Notes: generated by a model not told the origin, from the sequence alone. A stretch of DNA of 64,000 nucleotides from Heterobilharzia americana (GCA_944470555.2 OX104130.1:49943491-50007490), one strand, 5' to 3'. Positions 23,655-34,685 are shown, counted from the first letter of the stretch. Made by a program: numbers and translations.

Positions 23655-23737
23655 ATAATTCATAAAAGGAAATATGAAGAGAAAGTACAGGAAACAAAAC
23701 AGAGAAAGATAAGAAAGAGGAATCTAAAAAAACCCTG

Positions 23738-24268
23738 GTGCTACCATTCAAGAAAGGTTCATCTGAGTCAATACAAAGAAAACTCAAAACAGCTGGTATT
23801 AGAACCACATTTAAGCCGATGAACCTGACTAAAAACAAATTAAATCAGCTTAAAGATCCAATAAAAAAACTAGATGAAAACAATGTCCTTTACAAAATAT
23901 CTGGAACCGGTTGCCCAGTCAACTATGTAGGTCAAATATCAAGAGCACTGAAAATCAGACTGAATGAACACAAACGATTAACGAAAGGTCAGCCAACAGA
24001 GACACAAGAATATAGAAATTTAGAAAAAGTTCATCGGTAGCGGCCCATGCTTGGGATGAAAAACATGATACTGATTGGGACAATGTTGACATCTTAAAGT
24101 CCAACGTGAACAAATGGAAAGAAAGATTATTGACTGAATCCATGTTCATAGATGTCACGCCGAACACATGCAACAAAGGTGACTCAGTGCAACTGTCAAC
24201 AACATGGAACATAGTCTTAGAGAGGAAAACAGTGACAAACCTACAAAATGAAAATACTATGTATCTAT
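23738..24268 (+). pseudogene. Penelope-like GIY-YIG endonuclease, frameshifted
   Basis: The first part (23738-24040) encodes NVLYKISGTGCPVNYVGQIS followed by RALKIRLNEHKR. This is the GIY-YIG core with the catalytic Arg and the NEH motif; Tyr-Lys-Ile and Tyr-Val-Gly correspond to GIY and YIG. After a one-base shift at about 24035 the frame continues with VAAHAWDEKHDTDWDNV and WKERLLTESMFI, the usual C-terminal Penelope block. One Cys of the CxxC pair typical of Penelope nucleases (before GCP) is Ser here. The domain would cut target DNA; the shifts inactivate it. Confidence 0.8.
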
Positions 24269-24318
24269 AAGCTCTAGCCTTGAATGTGTGAACAAATAAT
24301 TCAAACGATTGGTGTGAT

Positions 24319-24557
24319 TGTAGTGCCCAGTAAACTTGGTTATGATTTCTATCCGTTGTTAACTTTATATTCACCATTGACTGCAATTGAATGATGAATA
24401 ACTTTTAATGTACTCGAAAATTTTGCCCGCTGAACTTGCCCAATAGAGTGCTTGGAATAAGCACGTTATACTTCTACCACAGTCTTTTTGTCTGCTACGT
24501 TGTGGTTGTCTAAAACACATTGTTTAGAGCGTTAGCCATAAGCCCCTGGGTCCGGAA
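24319..24557 (+). repeat. 5' LTR of element D
   Basis: Starts TGTAGTGCCCAGTAAAC and ends GGGTCCGGAA, directly before the primer-binding site. It matches the 3' LTR except at about five positions. Confidence 0.88.
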
Positions 24558-24558
24558 T

Positions 24559-24570
24559 TGGTGGGCCTGA
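24559..24570 (+). promoter_or_regulatory. Variant primer-binding site of element D
   Basis: TGGTGGGCCTGA stands where the other families have TGGTGAGCCCGA. It differs from them at two positions, and more from the canonical tRNA-Trp complement. Confidence 0.6.
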
Positions 24571-24579
24571 TAACGTGTA

Positions 24580-25452
24580 TTGTTTGCATTTATTCATTTT
24601 AATTATCTATTAATTTTGATTTTTGGTTTTAAAAAGACGTCTAACCTTATTGATTTTGATCCCGATATTGTCAATGAGTCCGTTTCACTGGAGATTGACA
24701 CTCTAGTCTCTACTAAAAATGGATTACCAGCCCTCGATAAGCAAGACCCAGAACTGCGGTTCGCCCAGCTGGAGCATTTCTTTGACCGACACAACATAAA
24801 GTCAGAGAAACTGAGATACAAAGACTTATGCTCCATTCTTCATCCCTCAGTCAGTAAAGAGGTCCGTGATCTCATAATCAATACCCCTGAAGAAGACCCT
24901 TATTGCACGCTCAAGCGTGCGATAATAAGCTGTCTATCAGTGTCAGACAGCCGACGCATCCAACGTCTGCTGCAAGGGGAGATGTTGGGAGATAGATCCC
25001 CATCACAGTTTTTGAGACACTTGTAAAATATAGTGAGAGAAAATGCGGTCGGAGAAGCCATCCTCAAGGAAGGTTGGATTCAGGCACTGACGTAGCATGT
25101 CCAGTGTGCGCTTGACACACAGGACCCGAAAACCTCGCTTCCAGAATTGGCTCAAGTTGCAGATCGCATTATAGAGAGAAGGACAATCAGGGGCAACCAT
25201 TTATCACCGCATATTAGTCCTAGCTCATCTGTGGACGCTATCATCACTGAATTAGTGGCAAACGTGAAAACACTAGCAGAAGCTGTGGCTCAAATCCAAC
25301 TGAGTCAAAGTCAAAGAGGCAAGTCATCATTCAGATATAGATCCAGAAGTAGACCCAGACACTCGAGGCCATCCGGACAATTCTGTTGGTATGACTGGAA
25401 GTACGGCGCACTACCTAAACGATGTACAGAACCATGCGCCCGGCCTAAGTAG
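24580..25452 (+). pseudogene. gag of element D with stop codons
   Basis: One frame runs through the gag domain (LRFAQLEHFFDRHNI, SVSKEVRDLI, LQGEMLGDRSPSQFLRHL) but is closed by TAA at 25024. A later frame (25147-25452) has ELAQVADRIIER, an Arg/Ser-rich stretch and the knuckle CWYDWKYGALPKRCTEPC. Members of the CsRn1 clade carry a C-x2-H-x9-C-x3-C box instead of CCHC; here the His is Asp, which should weaken zinc binding. Gag packages the element RNA. As read, this gene is dead. Confidence 0.8.
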
Positions 25453-25529
25453 TCCCGTGTCAAACAGGGAAACTGAAGACCCCTTCTCAGGTAGCGACTG
25501 ATGAGGAGGGGTGCCCGAACAGTCGCCTA

Positions 25530-27110
25530 TTCTACGTCAGAAACAGAAGTTCTGGCATAGAGTTCTTGGTAGACACGCGAGCGGCTCTTAGTATTTTTCC
25601 GCGAAACAAGGTCGAGCTGGAACACCAAATGTCCACAGTCACGCCACAGGCCACCAATAAAACACAAATAGCAACGTTCGGACAAAAGGCCATCACCCTC
25701 GATCTCGGGTTCAAACGGCAATTCCCTTGGGTGCGCACCATAGCAGATCTAGACCCCGCTATACTGGGTATAGATTTTTTGGAGAGGTATGAGTTCTTAG
25801 TAGACAGAAAGAAGCGAAGGTTGACGCTGAAGGAAACTTCTAGATACACTATAGGCAAGGATAGCGCAGTCACATCCCTAAACCTGGTACAATCTCCTGC
25901 AATATCAACCGAAAGATTTAGAAATATATTGGCGGATTTTCCAAACCTGATGTCATCCAACGCGCAGACCTCTCATGTAAGTCTTGAGGTGACGCATAGC
26001 ATAATAACATATGGTCCTCCTGTATTCGCAAAATCCAGGAGACTAGTGCCAGGTAAAGTGAAAACCGCTGGGGCTGAATTTGACTATATGCTTCAGCTAG
26101 GCATCATTCGCCCTTCTAAGAGTCAGTGGGCTTCCCCATTACATATGGTACCCAAGAAAAATCAAACAGACTGGCTACCATGTGGTGATTATGGAGCTCT
26201 AAACAAACAAACAAACCATTCTTGATAGGTACCCAGTTTCTCATATTCAGGATTCCACTAACTGTCTTGCAGGTGCCACTATATTCACTAAAACAGACCT
26301 AGTCCGAGCGTATCATAATATTCCGGTGGCCGAAGACGACGTTCCAAAAACAGCCATCACCACCCCATTTGGTTTACACGAATTTGTGCGGATGCATTTT
26401 GGCCTTCGATATGCTGCACAAACCTTCCAGCGTTATATGGACGATCTTCTACGGGACTTACCATTTGCCAAAGCATATATTGATGACCTACTGATTGCCA
26501 GGCCGGACATAGAGTCAAATACAAGCGGTCTTACAAAAATTAAACGACAACGGCATGGCGATAAATCAAAGTAAGTGTGCATTCGGAGTTGAGAACATTC
26601 AATTCTTAGGGCATATAATTAATGGAGATGGAATATCACCAGTGCCAAAAGAGGTGGAGGCTACCAACCAGTACCCACTACCCACCTCTATAACGCAACT
26701 AAGAAGCTTTCTTGGTCTAATTAATTTTTATCGTAGTTTCATACCATATTGTGCACAGAACATGCAACCCCCTGACTGACGCCTTAGGAGGAAATTCTAG
26801 GGACTTTAAGCTCTCTACAGAAGCAATTTAGGCTGCCAACAAATTGCAAATGGCTTTGACAAAGACTTCAACCCTAAAATACCCTGATGTCATTGTACCA
26901 CTAACACTGATGGTAGATGTGTCCGACAAGGCTGTGGGAACAGCACTCAACCAGTTTGTGGACAATAATTGGTAACCAGTGGCATTCTTTTCAAAAAGCC
27001 TTTCCCCACCCTAAACTCGGTATTCAACGTTTGGCCGAGAACTGCTAGCTATCTTTTTAGCAATTAAGCATTTCCGTCACATGATGGAAGGCAGGACATT
27101 TACGGTCTAC
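25530..27110 (+). pseudogene. Protease and reverse transcriptase of element D
   Basis: The protease frame has FLVDTRAALSIFP, where family members have DTGAE; Gly to Arg next to the catalytic Asp-Thr should inactivate it. After ILGIDFLERYEFLVDRKKR, the RT follows: VFAKSRRLVPGKVKTAGAEF, LGIIRPSKSQWASPLHMVPK, then a frame break in a CAAA-repeated tract (26205-26218), PKTAITTPFGLHEFVRM, and AYIDDLLIA (catalytic YIDD) near 26475. Another frame break follows near 26560, before SITQLRSFLGLINFYRSFIP. Each shift is local; the order of motifs is fully conserved. Confidence 0.85.
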
Positions 27111-27584
27111 ACGGATCATAAGCCTTTAACTTATGCGCTAAATGCAAAGCCTGACAAGTACTCAGCACGTGAAATTCGTCACCTTGATTTTATATCGCAA
27201 TTTACTAGCGATATAAGACATATTAACGGTGCACAAAATTGCGTGGTGGACACTCTGTCTCGAATTAACGCAAGCACTGTTCATCAATCTACTGTAGATT
27301 TCAAGGCTTTTGCAATAGAGCAAGAGACATATGAATTGACAAATTTACTTTCCAGTAGTAGTTGTAACCTGAAACTCAAGCAGCTACCTTCACCCATAGA
27401 TGATAGACTCATTTACTGTGACACGACGAGAGATTCATCTAGACTTTATGTGCCTAAAAACATGAGAAAGTTGGTATTCAACAACTTTCACTCGTTGTCA
27501 CACCCTGGAGCAAAAGCCTCTACGAAACTTACTGCTGACATATATTCGGCCCAACTTACGGCACAATGCACAAAATTGGGTTAA
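27081..27584 (+). pseudogene. RNase H and integrase zinc region of element D
   Basis: The RNase H C-terminal half is clear: [33 protein letters not shown] and NCVVDTLSRIN (family: ADALSR). Then comes an integrase linker with MRKLVFNNFHSLSHPGAKAS, the His part of the HHCC finger. The frame ends at a stop at about 27583 just before the CxxC half, which is in another frame. Confidence 0.8.
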
Positions 27585-27591
27585 GGAATGT

Positions 27592-27950
27592 GTGGCATGT
27601 CAGCAGTCCAAAGTAAACCGACACACAGTTTCATTTTTGGGAACGTTTTCTCAACCCGATGTGCGTTTTGCCCATGTACACGTGGATTTGGTAGGCCCTT
27701 TACCTCATTCTAATAGTTTCAAGTATCTCTTCACATGTATCGATAGACACACAAGGTTTCCGATAGCCATTCCGCTTGAGGACATTACTGCAGTGCAGAA
27801 ACAGTGTCAAAAGCGTTTCTGCAGAACCGGGTGTCAATATTTGGTGTCTCTGTAACGATAACAACCGACAGAGAGGCACAGTTTGAATCATAACTTTTTA
27901 ATAACTTAGCTTAGTTCCTTGGTTCTCACAGAATACGTTGCACAACTGTT
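27592..27950 (+). pseudogene. Truncated integrase core of element D
   Basis: The frame reads MACQQSKVNRHT (second half of the HHCC finger), VHVDLVGPLPHSN (first catalytic Asp), YLFTCIDRHTRFP and IPLEDITA. After a stop at 27853, traces of TTDREAQFES (second catalytic Asp) remain. At about 27950 the similarity ends; the catalytic Glu region and the C-terminal GPF/Y part are absent. The enzyme would insert cDNA into the genome; this copy cannot encode it. Confidence 0.8.
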
Positions 27951-28555
27951 GTGATGCCCCGGTTTTGTATAAAACATTGTTATTGATCTGAACATTTTAA
28001 CGTGTAATTCCCACACCATTTTTACGGTATGACTAGTAGTCTACTTTATGCCCCCATTGTAATGTAAATCGTTAATTGGTTAATCTTTACTCTTACTATG
28101 CAAATGCTATCCATCTTCGGTCTTCTGTCTATTCGCCTGGGGGTTGCAGTCAGTGGCTCTTGAGTACTAAGTTAGCTGTCAGCAAAGCGTGCTTACTATA
28201 TTCGTTCCGGAATATATACATACAATATACATTAGGTTTATAGTTATTGTTTTTACAAATAGAAATAACTTCGTTAACTCGTACTTTGCAGTTTTTGCAC
28301 TTGTCTTAATTTTTTTAGGTCAAAAGAAGATTCAAGAAATACTTTATATTATACTGAAGACAATATTGATTGGTAAACTAATGCTACATTAACATTCTGT
28401 ACAATATTTCTCCATTCATCACTACTGCATTTGATCAGTGGCACACTTTGCGCGTACAGTATTAAAATTTTCATCATCTATCCCCATTTTTTTCTCCACC
28501 TTGTTCACTTCATTCAGGATTGCATCGAAACAACAGTCTCCAAGAGGTTGTTTCT
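27951..28555 (+). other. Non-coding segment replacing the integrase C-terminus of element D
   Basis: About 600 bp starting TGTGATGCCCCGG, low in GC and without integrase motifs. The opening resembles the element's own LTR start (TGTAATGCCC), and a TTCCGGAATA stretch near 28203-28212 recalls its LTR end. It may be a related LTR inserted here or simply the 3' UTR after a deletion. I cannot decide by eye. Confidence 0.35.
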
Positions 28556-28565
28556 AGGGGAAGGC
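28556..28565 (+). promoter_or_regulatory. Polypurine tract of element D
   Basis: AGGGGAAGGC lies three bases before the 3' LTR start; this purine run would prime plus-strand DNA synthesis. Confidence 0.7.
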
Positions 28566-28568
28566 TGA

Positions 28569-28807
28569 TGTAATGCCCAGTAAACTTGGTTATGATTTCT
28601 ATCCGTTGTTAACTTTATATTCACCATTGACTGCAATTGAATGATGAATAACTTTTAATGTACTCGAAAATTTTGCCCGCTGAACTTGCCCAATAGAGTG
28701 CTTGGAATAAGCACGTTATACTTCTACCACAGCCTTTTTGTCTGCTACGTTGTGGTTGTCTAAAACACATTGTTTAGAGCGTTAGCCATAAGCCCCTGGG
28801 TCCAACA
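28569..28807 (+). repeat. 3' LTR of element D
   Basis: Starts TGTAATGCCCAGTAAAC and ends GGGTCCAACA, followed at once by the TGAT target duplication (28808-28811). Confidence 0.88.
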
Positions 28808-28811
28808 TGAT

Positions 28812-29510
28812 CATGGGCAATAATTTTGCTCGAAATATTACCAGAAACTAAATAACATCATTGAGTGTAAACATTCATTCAGAATATATTTCTAATAAGC
28901 TATATTTCAAATGCTTCTGTGAATCTGAGAGACGCTAAATTTGAACTTTTGTAAATGAACATGAAGATTATCCTCGAAGCGGTCAACCTCCACCTCCATC
29001 CTGTTTTCGTCTTCTTAGCTGGTTCCTGAGGAATTCGAGTATTTACTTTGTGTTTATTTTCGTGCTCCAGAAGCTTGGATAAAACCGTCTACGATAAATT
29101 GGTTGGGATACAGGATGCAAATTCTTAACCAGAATATACATATGAAACCTAAGGCTTTACAAAAAATAGTGGCCATGATACCATGTACATAAGTTAAAAT
29201 TTACATGTAAATAATTTCCCTGTGCCTTGGTTCCCCGCTCTGTTTTCTCTTGTTGTAAACAGGATCTTGGAAACCTGCAAACAGATTAGGATTACAGTAT
29301 TTCATCATTATTTTTCTCAAGTATCACTCCCTTATTCTCCAAAAAACTTCTCCGCAAATGCAACCTGTGGTGAACGTTCTTATGGCATCACATGAAGATC
29401 ATTCCATGAAGCATCTGGACACTTATCCATCCAGTGTTACAAAAAATCATGCATTTACTGCAATGTTCTAAATCTGAATGATTGTCTGGCTCCATTTTTG
29501 TCCCCTACAG
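28812..29510. other. Unassigned AT-rich region
   Basis: No motif or repeat recognised between element D and the candidate exon. Confidence 0.5.
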
Positions 29511-29664
29511 CTATAAACGGTATTCAAAAACGCCGAGAAATACCTACAACTTTATCTTCAGTGGGATTTTACCATTATTCACCGACCTACCACTAACGAT
29601 GCAGAGCACTACGGTGGACGTATGTTCGGTTCAGCATGAACAAAAAAGTAGACCGTTTCATCAG
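29511..29664 (+). other. Candidate host-gene exon, unassigned
   Basis: The stretch lies between a good acceptor (TTTTTGTCCCCTACAG, ending 29510) and a donor GTAAAT (from 29665). It is open in one frame, entering in phase 2 and ending in phase 0, and encodes YKRYSKTPRNTYNFIFSG and then a segment ending RPFHQ. Its entry phase does not match the M8 exon at 12186-12341. I do not recognise the protein. Confidence 0.3.
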
Positions 29665-30159
29665 GTAAATGGAATATTGTTATCGGTATTATTTATTATT
29701 GTATGAACAGTATGCCTTGACATTTCAATAGACCTCGAGATGCACTTCTTTTTAATAATACACAGAGTCTGTTGTGGTACTCCCTTCTATGTACAAGATA
29801 TTTCAAATGAAAACACTTGAACAGTTTGGCCAGCATTACGTTTTCTTCAGAATGAACTTGCTTAATCGCCTTCCCTTTTTTCTTCAATGATACTTTTACA
29901 TATTCATTAAACTTGACTTTCATTTCTGCCAGATAGCCTAAGAACAACAAAAATTCAACGTTTAACTTAAAGTGAACTATTTGTATGTGGTGTAAAATCT
30001 TTCCTTCAGACTGGGGATTTCCACTACCTGAGATGTAAAAGAGATGCTTAAAAAACATTACCAAAGATTTTTCATCACTAAATATTAGAACCGTATCTGT
30101 AAAAATAATATACAACTGTATATTCATGAACAATTTATTACTATTATCATTTAGTCCTG

Positions 30160-30440
30160 ATAATAGTATCTCGAATAATAAATTATACGAACACATACCG
30201 TTTTTACAGGCAATATCTGAATGTTATTGTTGCCGGTGAAGCTGAGAAAATTTAGGAAGAATACATCGCCACACCATACTTAGTCTGCCAGGATGCAATT
30301 ATTTACATGTCGCTGGTTAAAAATATTAGATAATAACCCCTTCGCCACATAACAATAGCGAATAGTAACAGGTATTATCACTCAGTATGTGTTTTAACCA
30401 GGCAATTGTGATTAGCCCTCAACACTTCAGTTAATGAGTG
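30160..30440. repeat. Unclassified dispersed repeat, copy 1
   Basis: The block with GAACACATACCG, TTTTACAGGCAATATC and later CACTCAGTATG recurs in diverged form at about 51400-51680 in the same orientation. Similarity extends over more than 200 bases with gaps. No coding signal; it may be an untranslated end of a non-LTR element. Confidence 0.6.
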
Positions 30441-31559
30441 GCATAAACAGTAAAAGTACATAGAATATCAAATGCCGAGCACAAATAAGGCCGAAAAATG
30501 AGAATAATCAACAAGTTTTTACTGTCTACAGAGAGCGTTTGAAAATCAATTAAAATCCTGGTATGGACAGATGACGAGGTTCGGGATCACTGTAAAGCAG
30601 CATATAGTGATTGTTTGTGTCGATGTCATTGAGAACAAATTCATCAGAATAAATTAGCCTAAAGTTGTAACTCAGTCCAGAAACTCTTCTTAGTTTATAG
30701 GGTTGTAAGGTTTCATCATTAAAATATTCAATGTGTCTCCAACTTTCCCGCATCATATGACGTCACTTTCGGTTCTCATCACTATAACGCGAGTGGCTGT
30801 TTGCAGTAGGAGAACGTACATGTTTGGATAAAAACGGCATGTAATACCAACATTTCCAGATACAATCCATTCGGAGATATGAACAGAACAGTCAAAGAAA
30901 GAGAAATTAGACTTAGATTTAAGAGTTATTGCACAAAAACTACCTGCCTTTCCAGTGATAAACTATAATGAAATAGTAGTCAGTGACTTTCAATGAACGA
31001 TGAACATAAAGTAAAGCACTGCAACTATTTGTCTCTGAGCGGCGGAGCATATCAGTCGACATGTCTAATCGAGAATTTATGGGACAAAGAATAGTAGTCG
31101 TCATGCATACGGGCGTATGAAAAGAGATCTAAATACGAAGTAAGTTTTGGTGTGAAGAAGCGAACTAATAGGAGTCTTAGTGTCTAGAAAACAAGACAGT
31201 TTGATGTAAAGACGTTTGCCAGGAATTATGAGAACAAACTTTCCAGTAATGCAACTAAGTTCATTTGGACGTCGTTTAAAGTCACGCGAGTATGCTGTTC
31301 ACCGTTTGGGCTATCCTACTACAATGATACCGGTTATACAACGAAGAGGAAACTGCTTGATACACATAGTTTTCACTGTTCCAAATTAAGAGCTATTTAA
31401 TTCATTGAATAAAACTTAAAAGGAGACCCCACCAATTTTTATTCTTAAGTCACTACCAATTTCACTACCCTGGAGACACTGGGGTCTTACAGAACCATCT
31501 TCCAGTACCTCTGTTGTAAGGCATCTATCTGCGAACAGACTTCAGATATTATCTGAGCT
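30441..31559. other. Unassigned region
   Basis: No recognisable element; short minus-strand frames here lack conserved motifs. Part may be the 3' untranslated region of the CR1-like element that follows on the minus strand. Confidence 0.4.
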
Positions 31560-31580
31560 AGAAGCAAGTTGATAAGGCGC

Positions 31581-33060
31581 TTAAACTGCGACACATGTGC
31601 AGCTGCGTACGCTTACGGGGAGCCCATTCCAGATCACGCTGTAATATGTAGTAAAGAATTTAAATCTGACCTGTTTATTGCATCTCTCTATTGTCAACGT
31701 CAGTGTAAGATTTCTAAGGTCATATGGCTGTACATATCTCCAATCGGGTGGGGAGGAACAGTATGACAGACCATGCAAAGTTTTGTACAAGAGAACTAAA
31801 TTGTCTCTAAGACCCCATTTCTATAGCGGTTCAATAGACAGTACAGTGCACCTATCTATGTAGCCTACATTAAAGGGGCAACTCAGTAGTCGTCTGGTGA
31901 AATTTCTTTGGACATATTCGAGTCGTGATTTGTCAGTTTTGTTCATGCTAGAAAAAAATGAATGAGCCATATTCCAATATCGGTCTGACACAAAACCTAA
32001 AAAGAGTAAGTTTGGCCTCTTTTGTATAGAAGCTCTTCAGAAGGAAACCTGATAATCTTCCAGCTTTAGTTACGATAACTGTGACATGCTCACTGAAGTT
32101 AAGGTTATCAGAATATTGGACGCCAAGGTCTTATACCTTATTGAGTCTCTGAATTTCATGATCTCCTAAGGATAGCGTGCTGCTAGGATTATACTTTCCG
32201 AGGCATATAATTCCGCATTTTTCATGGTTGAACCCAGGTTACCACTTCTGACTCCACTCAAGTGGATTATTTGAATCTGCCTGAGCTGCTGACACACCTT
32301 CAGTAATCCCACCGTACGGGAAAATCGTCAGCATAATGGTATGGTTTACCATGTCTGACCACTTTACATATATCATTAATATAGTTGAGAAAGAGAACTG
32401 GACCAAGAACACTTCCTTGTACCACACCACTTGTAATTGGTCGGGGGTCAGAAAGGCAGTCGTTTAATTTAACCATCTGAGAGCGTTCATGAAATGATTC
32501 AAACCAGTTATGTAAAGGGTTTTCCACACCAAATGACCTGAGCTCCATGGGCAGTCTCTGGGGGTACACTCTATCAAATGCTTTCTGGAAGCCGAAAAAC
32601 AGTACAGCAACAAAAAGGCCTTGGTCACGTCTTTGTGTGATGTTATCAAGATAATCTGTCATGCAGGTGTCACACAATCTGCTTTTAGGAACCCTTACTG
32701 CAAAGATGATAATAAGTTGTTATCGAATAGGTAATCCACAACACTTTTATAATTTTCTCCATCACTCTGGGAACCACCGATGTGAGATTAATCAGATGGT
32801 AATTATATAAATGTGTAGTTGGTCCGGATTTATGAGTGGGAATGATTTAAGTAGTTTCCCAGATGAAGGGGTAGCATGAACTATTGGATGACATGGGAAA
32901 TAACTTCAGAAGCAACACAGGTATGTCTTCACCTCCATTTTTAATGACAACAGCAGGTATCCCATCTGGACCACTAATAAAACGAAGTTTTAGAGTGTTA
33001 ATCGCCGAAGAAATATTTTACACTGTAAGCCTAACTTTTTTATCCTAGAGGAAGGTACTG
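31581..33060 (-). pseudogene. CR1-like reverse transcriptase
   Basis: Minus-strand pieces read in order: DGIPAVVIKNGGEDIPVLLL near 32950, INLTSVVPRVMEKI near 32790, then the 32677-32300 frame with FGFQKAFDRVYPQRL (motif A), GVVQGSVLGPVLF (motif B) and YADDFPVRW (motif C, intact YADD). A C-terminal block is at 31790-31581. Frames change at least twice, and stops interrupt the end after YADD. It would copy the element's RNA at a nicked target. Confidence 0.8.
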
Positions 33061-33417
33061 TTGACTATTGTAACCCGAATGCATTACTCTCACTTATTAC
33101 CAAGGCAGCGAAGTGGTTACTGAAGATCTTCACAATTTGCTTATGGTCATCGTGCACCTGACCGTTACTAATGATACACTTGATCGTTTTGGATTTAGAT
33201 GATTTCAGTCTGGACTTGAGAATCTTTTTTATAGATTCTTTATTGCCAGAAGATAGAGCTTGATGTTCATGTCCGATGGCTTCCTGTACACTTACAGCAT
33301 CAGCATAAATGTTAGACACCGTGACTAGTAAAGAAAAGTCATATTGCCTATGAAAACGGGCATCATGTTTCCGAAGTCGACTTCGAGAGGGAGTTGGAAC
33401 AAACAGCGTTATCGGGA

Positions 33418-34068
33418 TCATAGGCTTAGTGTTCTTTTATGGTGCAAAACAGTCATGGTTATTATACGAGTTATGATTAAAGAAACAGTTGTTAGTGCTT
33501 CAATAGACCCACCGGTAAAGTAATCTTCCCAATCTAAACACCTTAGTGAGAACTGTATGTCCTTCCAGTTAATGTTATGGTAGTTTCTGTACTGTACTAG
33601 CCGTCTTCTTGGGTTAACAGTAGATTCAAAATTTAGGCATAAAACTGCGATGTTTTGATCACTTCCTGGGTACCGATATGTAACATACAAGGAATGAGAT
33701 AGCGAAAACTAAGTCTAAAACACTATGCAGCCTAGTTGGACTTCGAACATACTGAAACGACCCGTCAGACTCAAGACAGTGGAAGAAAGATTCATATTTT
33801 TGGGAGCCATTGTAGGGTACGAAGAGACTTCTGGCATGTTTAAGTCGCCGCATATAATCTTTTCTGAAAATGACATAAGGGCACTAGACCCGAAGGCTTC
33901 TGACAACAAGTTGTCGTACTTGGAAGTGGGATTGGGACGATACACGCACCCAAAAAGGAAGGATAGGCAGCTTATGGGTTTCAAAATAACCCAGACAAAA
34001 TCTTTTGTAATACTTAGCTCCGAGGTGTCGCACAGTGGGGAATCTATGGGTGAACTGACACATGAGAC
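33418..34068 (-). pseudogene. CR1-like endonuclease, downstream part
   Basis: FLFGCVYRPNPTSKYDNLL followed by FSEKIICGDLNMPEV are the hallmark middle motifs (YRPP and GDFN) of AP-like endonucleases; here GDLN. Later, PGSDQNIAVLCLNFE gives the SDH motif, with Gln replacing the catalytic His. The frame is broken between 33853 and 33690. Confidence 0.8.
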
Positions 34069-34500
34069 TGTAGTGCACCTTCCTGGCACCAAAATATAAC
34101 TAGGGCTAAAATAAATAGTTTAAATTAAATTAACTAAATAAATCTCTAGCTTGCCTCCGGATGCTTAGGGTGTTTTAAGTTTTGTTTTAACGAGCATGCA
34201 TCCGAGCAGGCTTGGACGCCATTTTTGCGCTCCATTGTGCTGATCACCACGCACGTACTCCGAGTCCCTAGTTCAGCCTTACAAGCCAGATAAGTTGATT
34301 AAACTTTTCCCTCATTCATTATTATTACATTTACCTTAAATACATAGCTCCTTTAAATACATTGCGTATCAGTTCTTTTGATTTGTGTTTTGTTACCAGT
34401 ACTTACACGTTAGGTAAAGTACTGGTTAAGCAGGTACTAGAGCACATCAAATTAAGTAGGGTTGATCAAACGTTACGGAATTGTAACACGCATCCCTAAA
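34069..34500 (+). repeat. 5' LTR of element E
   Basis: Starts TGTAGTGCACCTTCCTGG and ends CGCATCCCTAAA. A related but diverged solo copy lies at 50159-50595 on the minus strand. Confidence 0.9.
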
Positions 34501-34503
34501 AAT

Positions 34504-34515
34504 TGGTGAGCCCGA
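34504..34515 (+). promoter_or_regulatory. Primer-binding site of element E
   Basis: TGGTGAGCCCGA lies three bases past the LTR and agrees at 11 of 12 positions with the tRNA-Trp complement TGGTGACCCCGA used by the CsRn1 clade; further bases do not match. Confidence 0.65.
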
Positions 34516-34685
34516 GTATCACTTCTTACTTTGTCTAGTACCTTTGTTCTCTTGCGTTGATTTGTCTGGCCTATTTTGTTTTTGGCACGTCTAGCGTTTT
34601 TTTTTATTATTGCACTCCTCATTGGTTATTTTTGCATTGTAATTTTTTTTATTATCACTATCGTGCCTCGTTAATTCCCTGATCA

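Larger units (their letters stand above)
22818..24300 (+). mobile_element. Penelope-like element, 5'-truncated
   Basis: An RT core (22911-23654) is followed by a GIY-YIG nuclease (about 23738-24260). This order, RT then C-terminal GIY-YIG, defines endonuclease-bearing Penelope-like elements. There is no LTR. The 5' end abuts the truncated element C at about 22817, and the 3' end lies just before the TGAT target duplication of element D. Schistosome Penelope-like elements have been described in the literature; I cannot assign this copy to a named one. Confidence 0.85.
24319..28807 (+). mobile_element. Ty3/Gypsy (CsRn1-like) LTR retrotransposon D
   Basis: The element is 4489 bp with two 239-bp LTRs. 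It is flanked by the 4-bp direct repeat TGAT (24315-24318 and 28808-28811). Between the LTRs are gag, protease, RT, RNase H and the first part of an integrase in plus-strand order, interrupted by many stops and frame breaks. The LTRs differ at only about five positions by eye, three of them in the last four bases, so the insertion is young although the coding region is badly broken. Confidence 0.9.

Noticed and set aside
23955..24386. Minus-strand frame of 143 codons
   Set aside because: Antisense to the Penelope-like GIY-YIG domain and running into the LTR of element D.
29696..30196. 166-codon minus-strand frame
   Set aside because: AT-rich, hydrophobic and lysine-rich composition without a motif; overlaps a dispersed repeat at its start. 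Not convincing as a gene.
33725..34099. Plus-strand frame of 124 codons
   Set aside because: It lies antisense to the CR1-like endonuclease, whose motifs are clear on the other strand.
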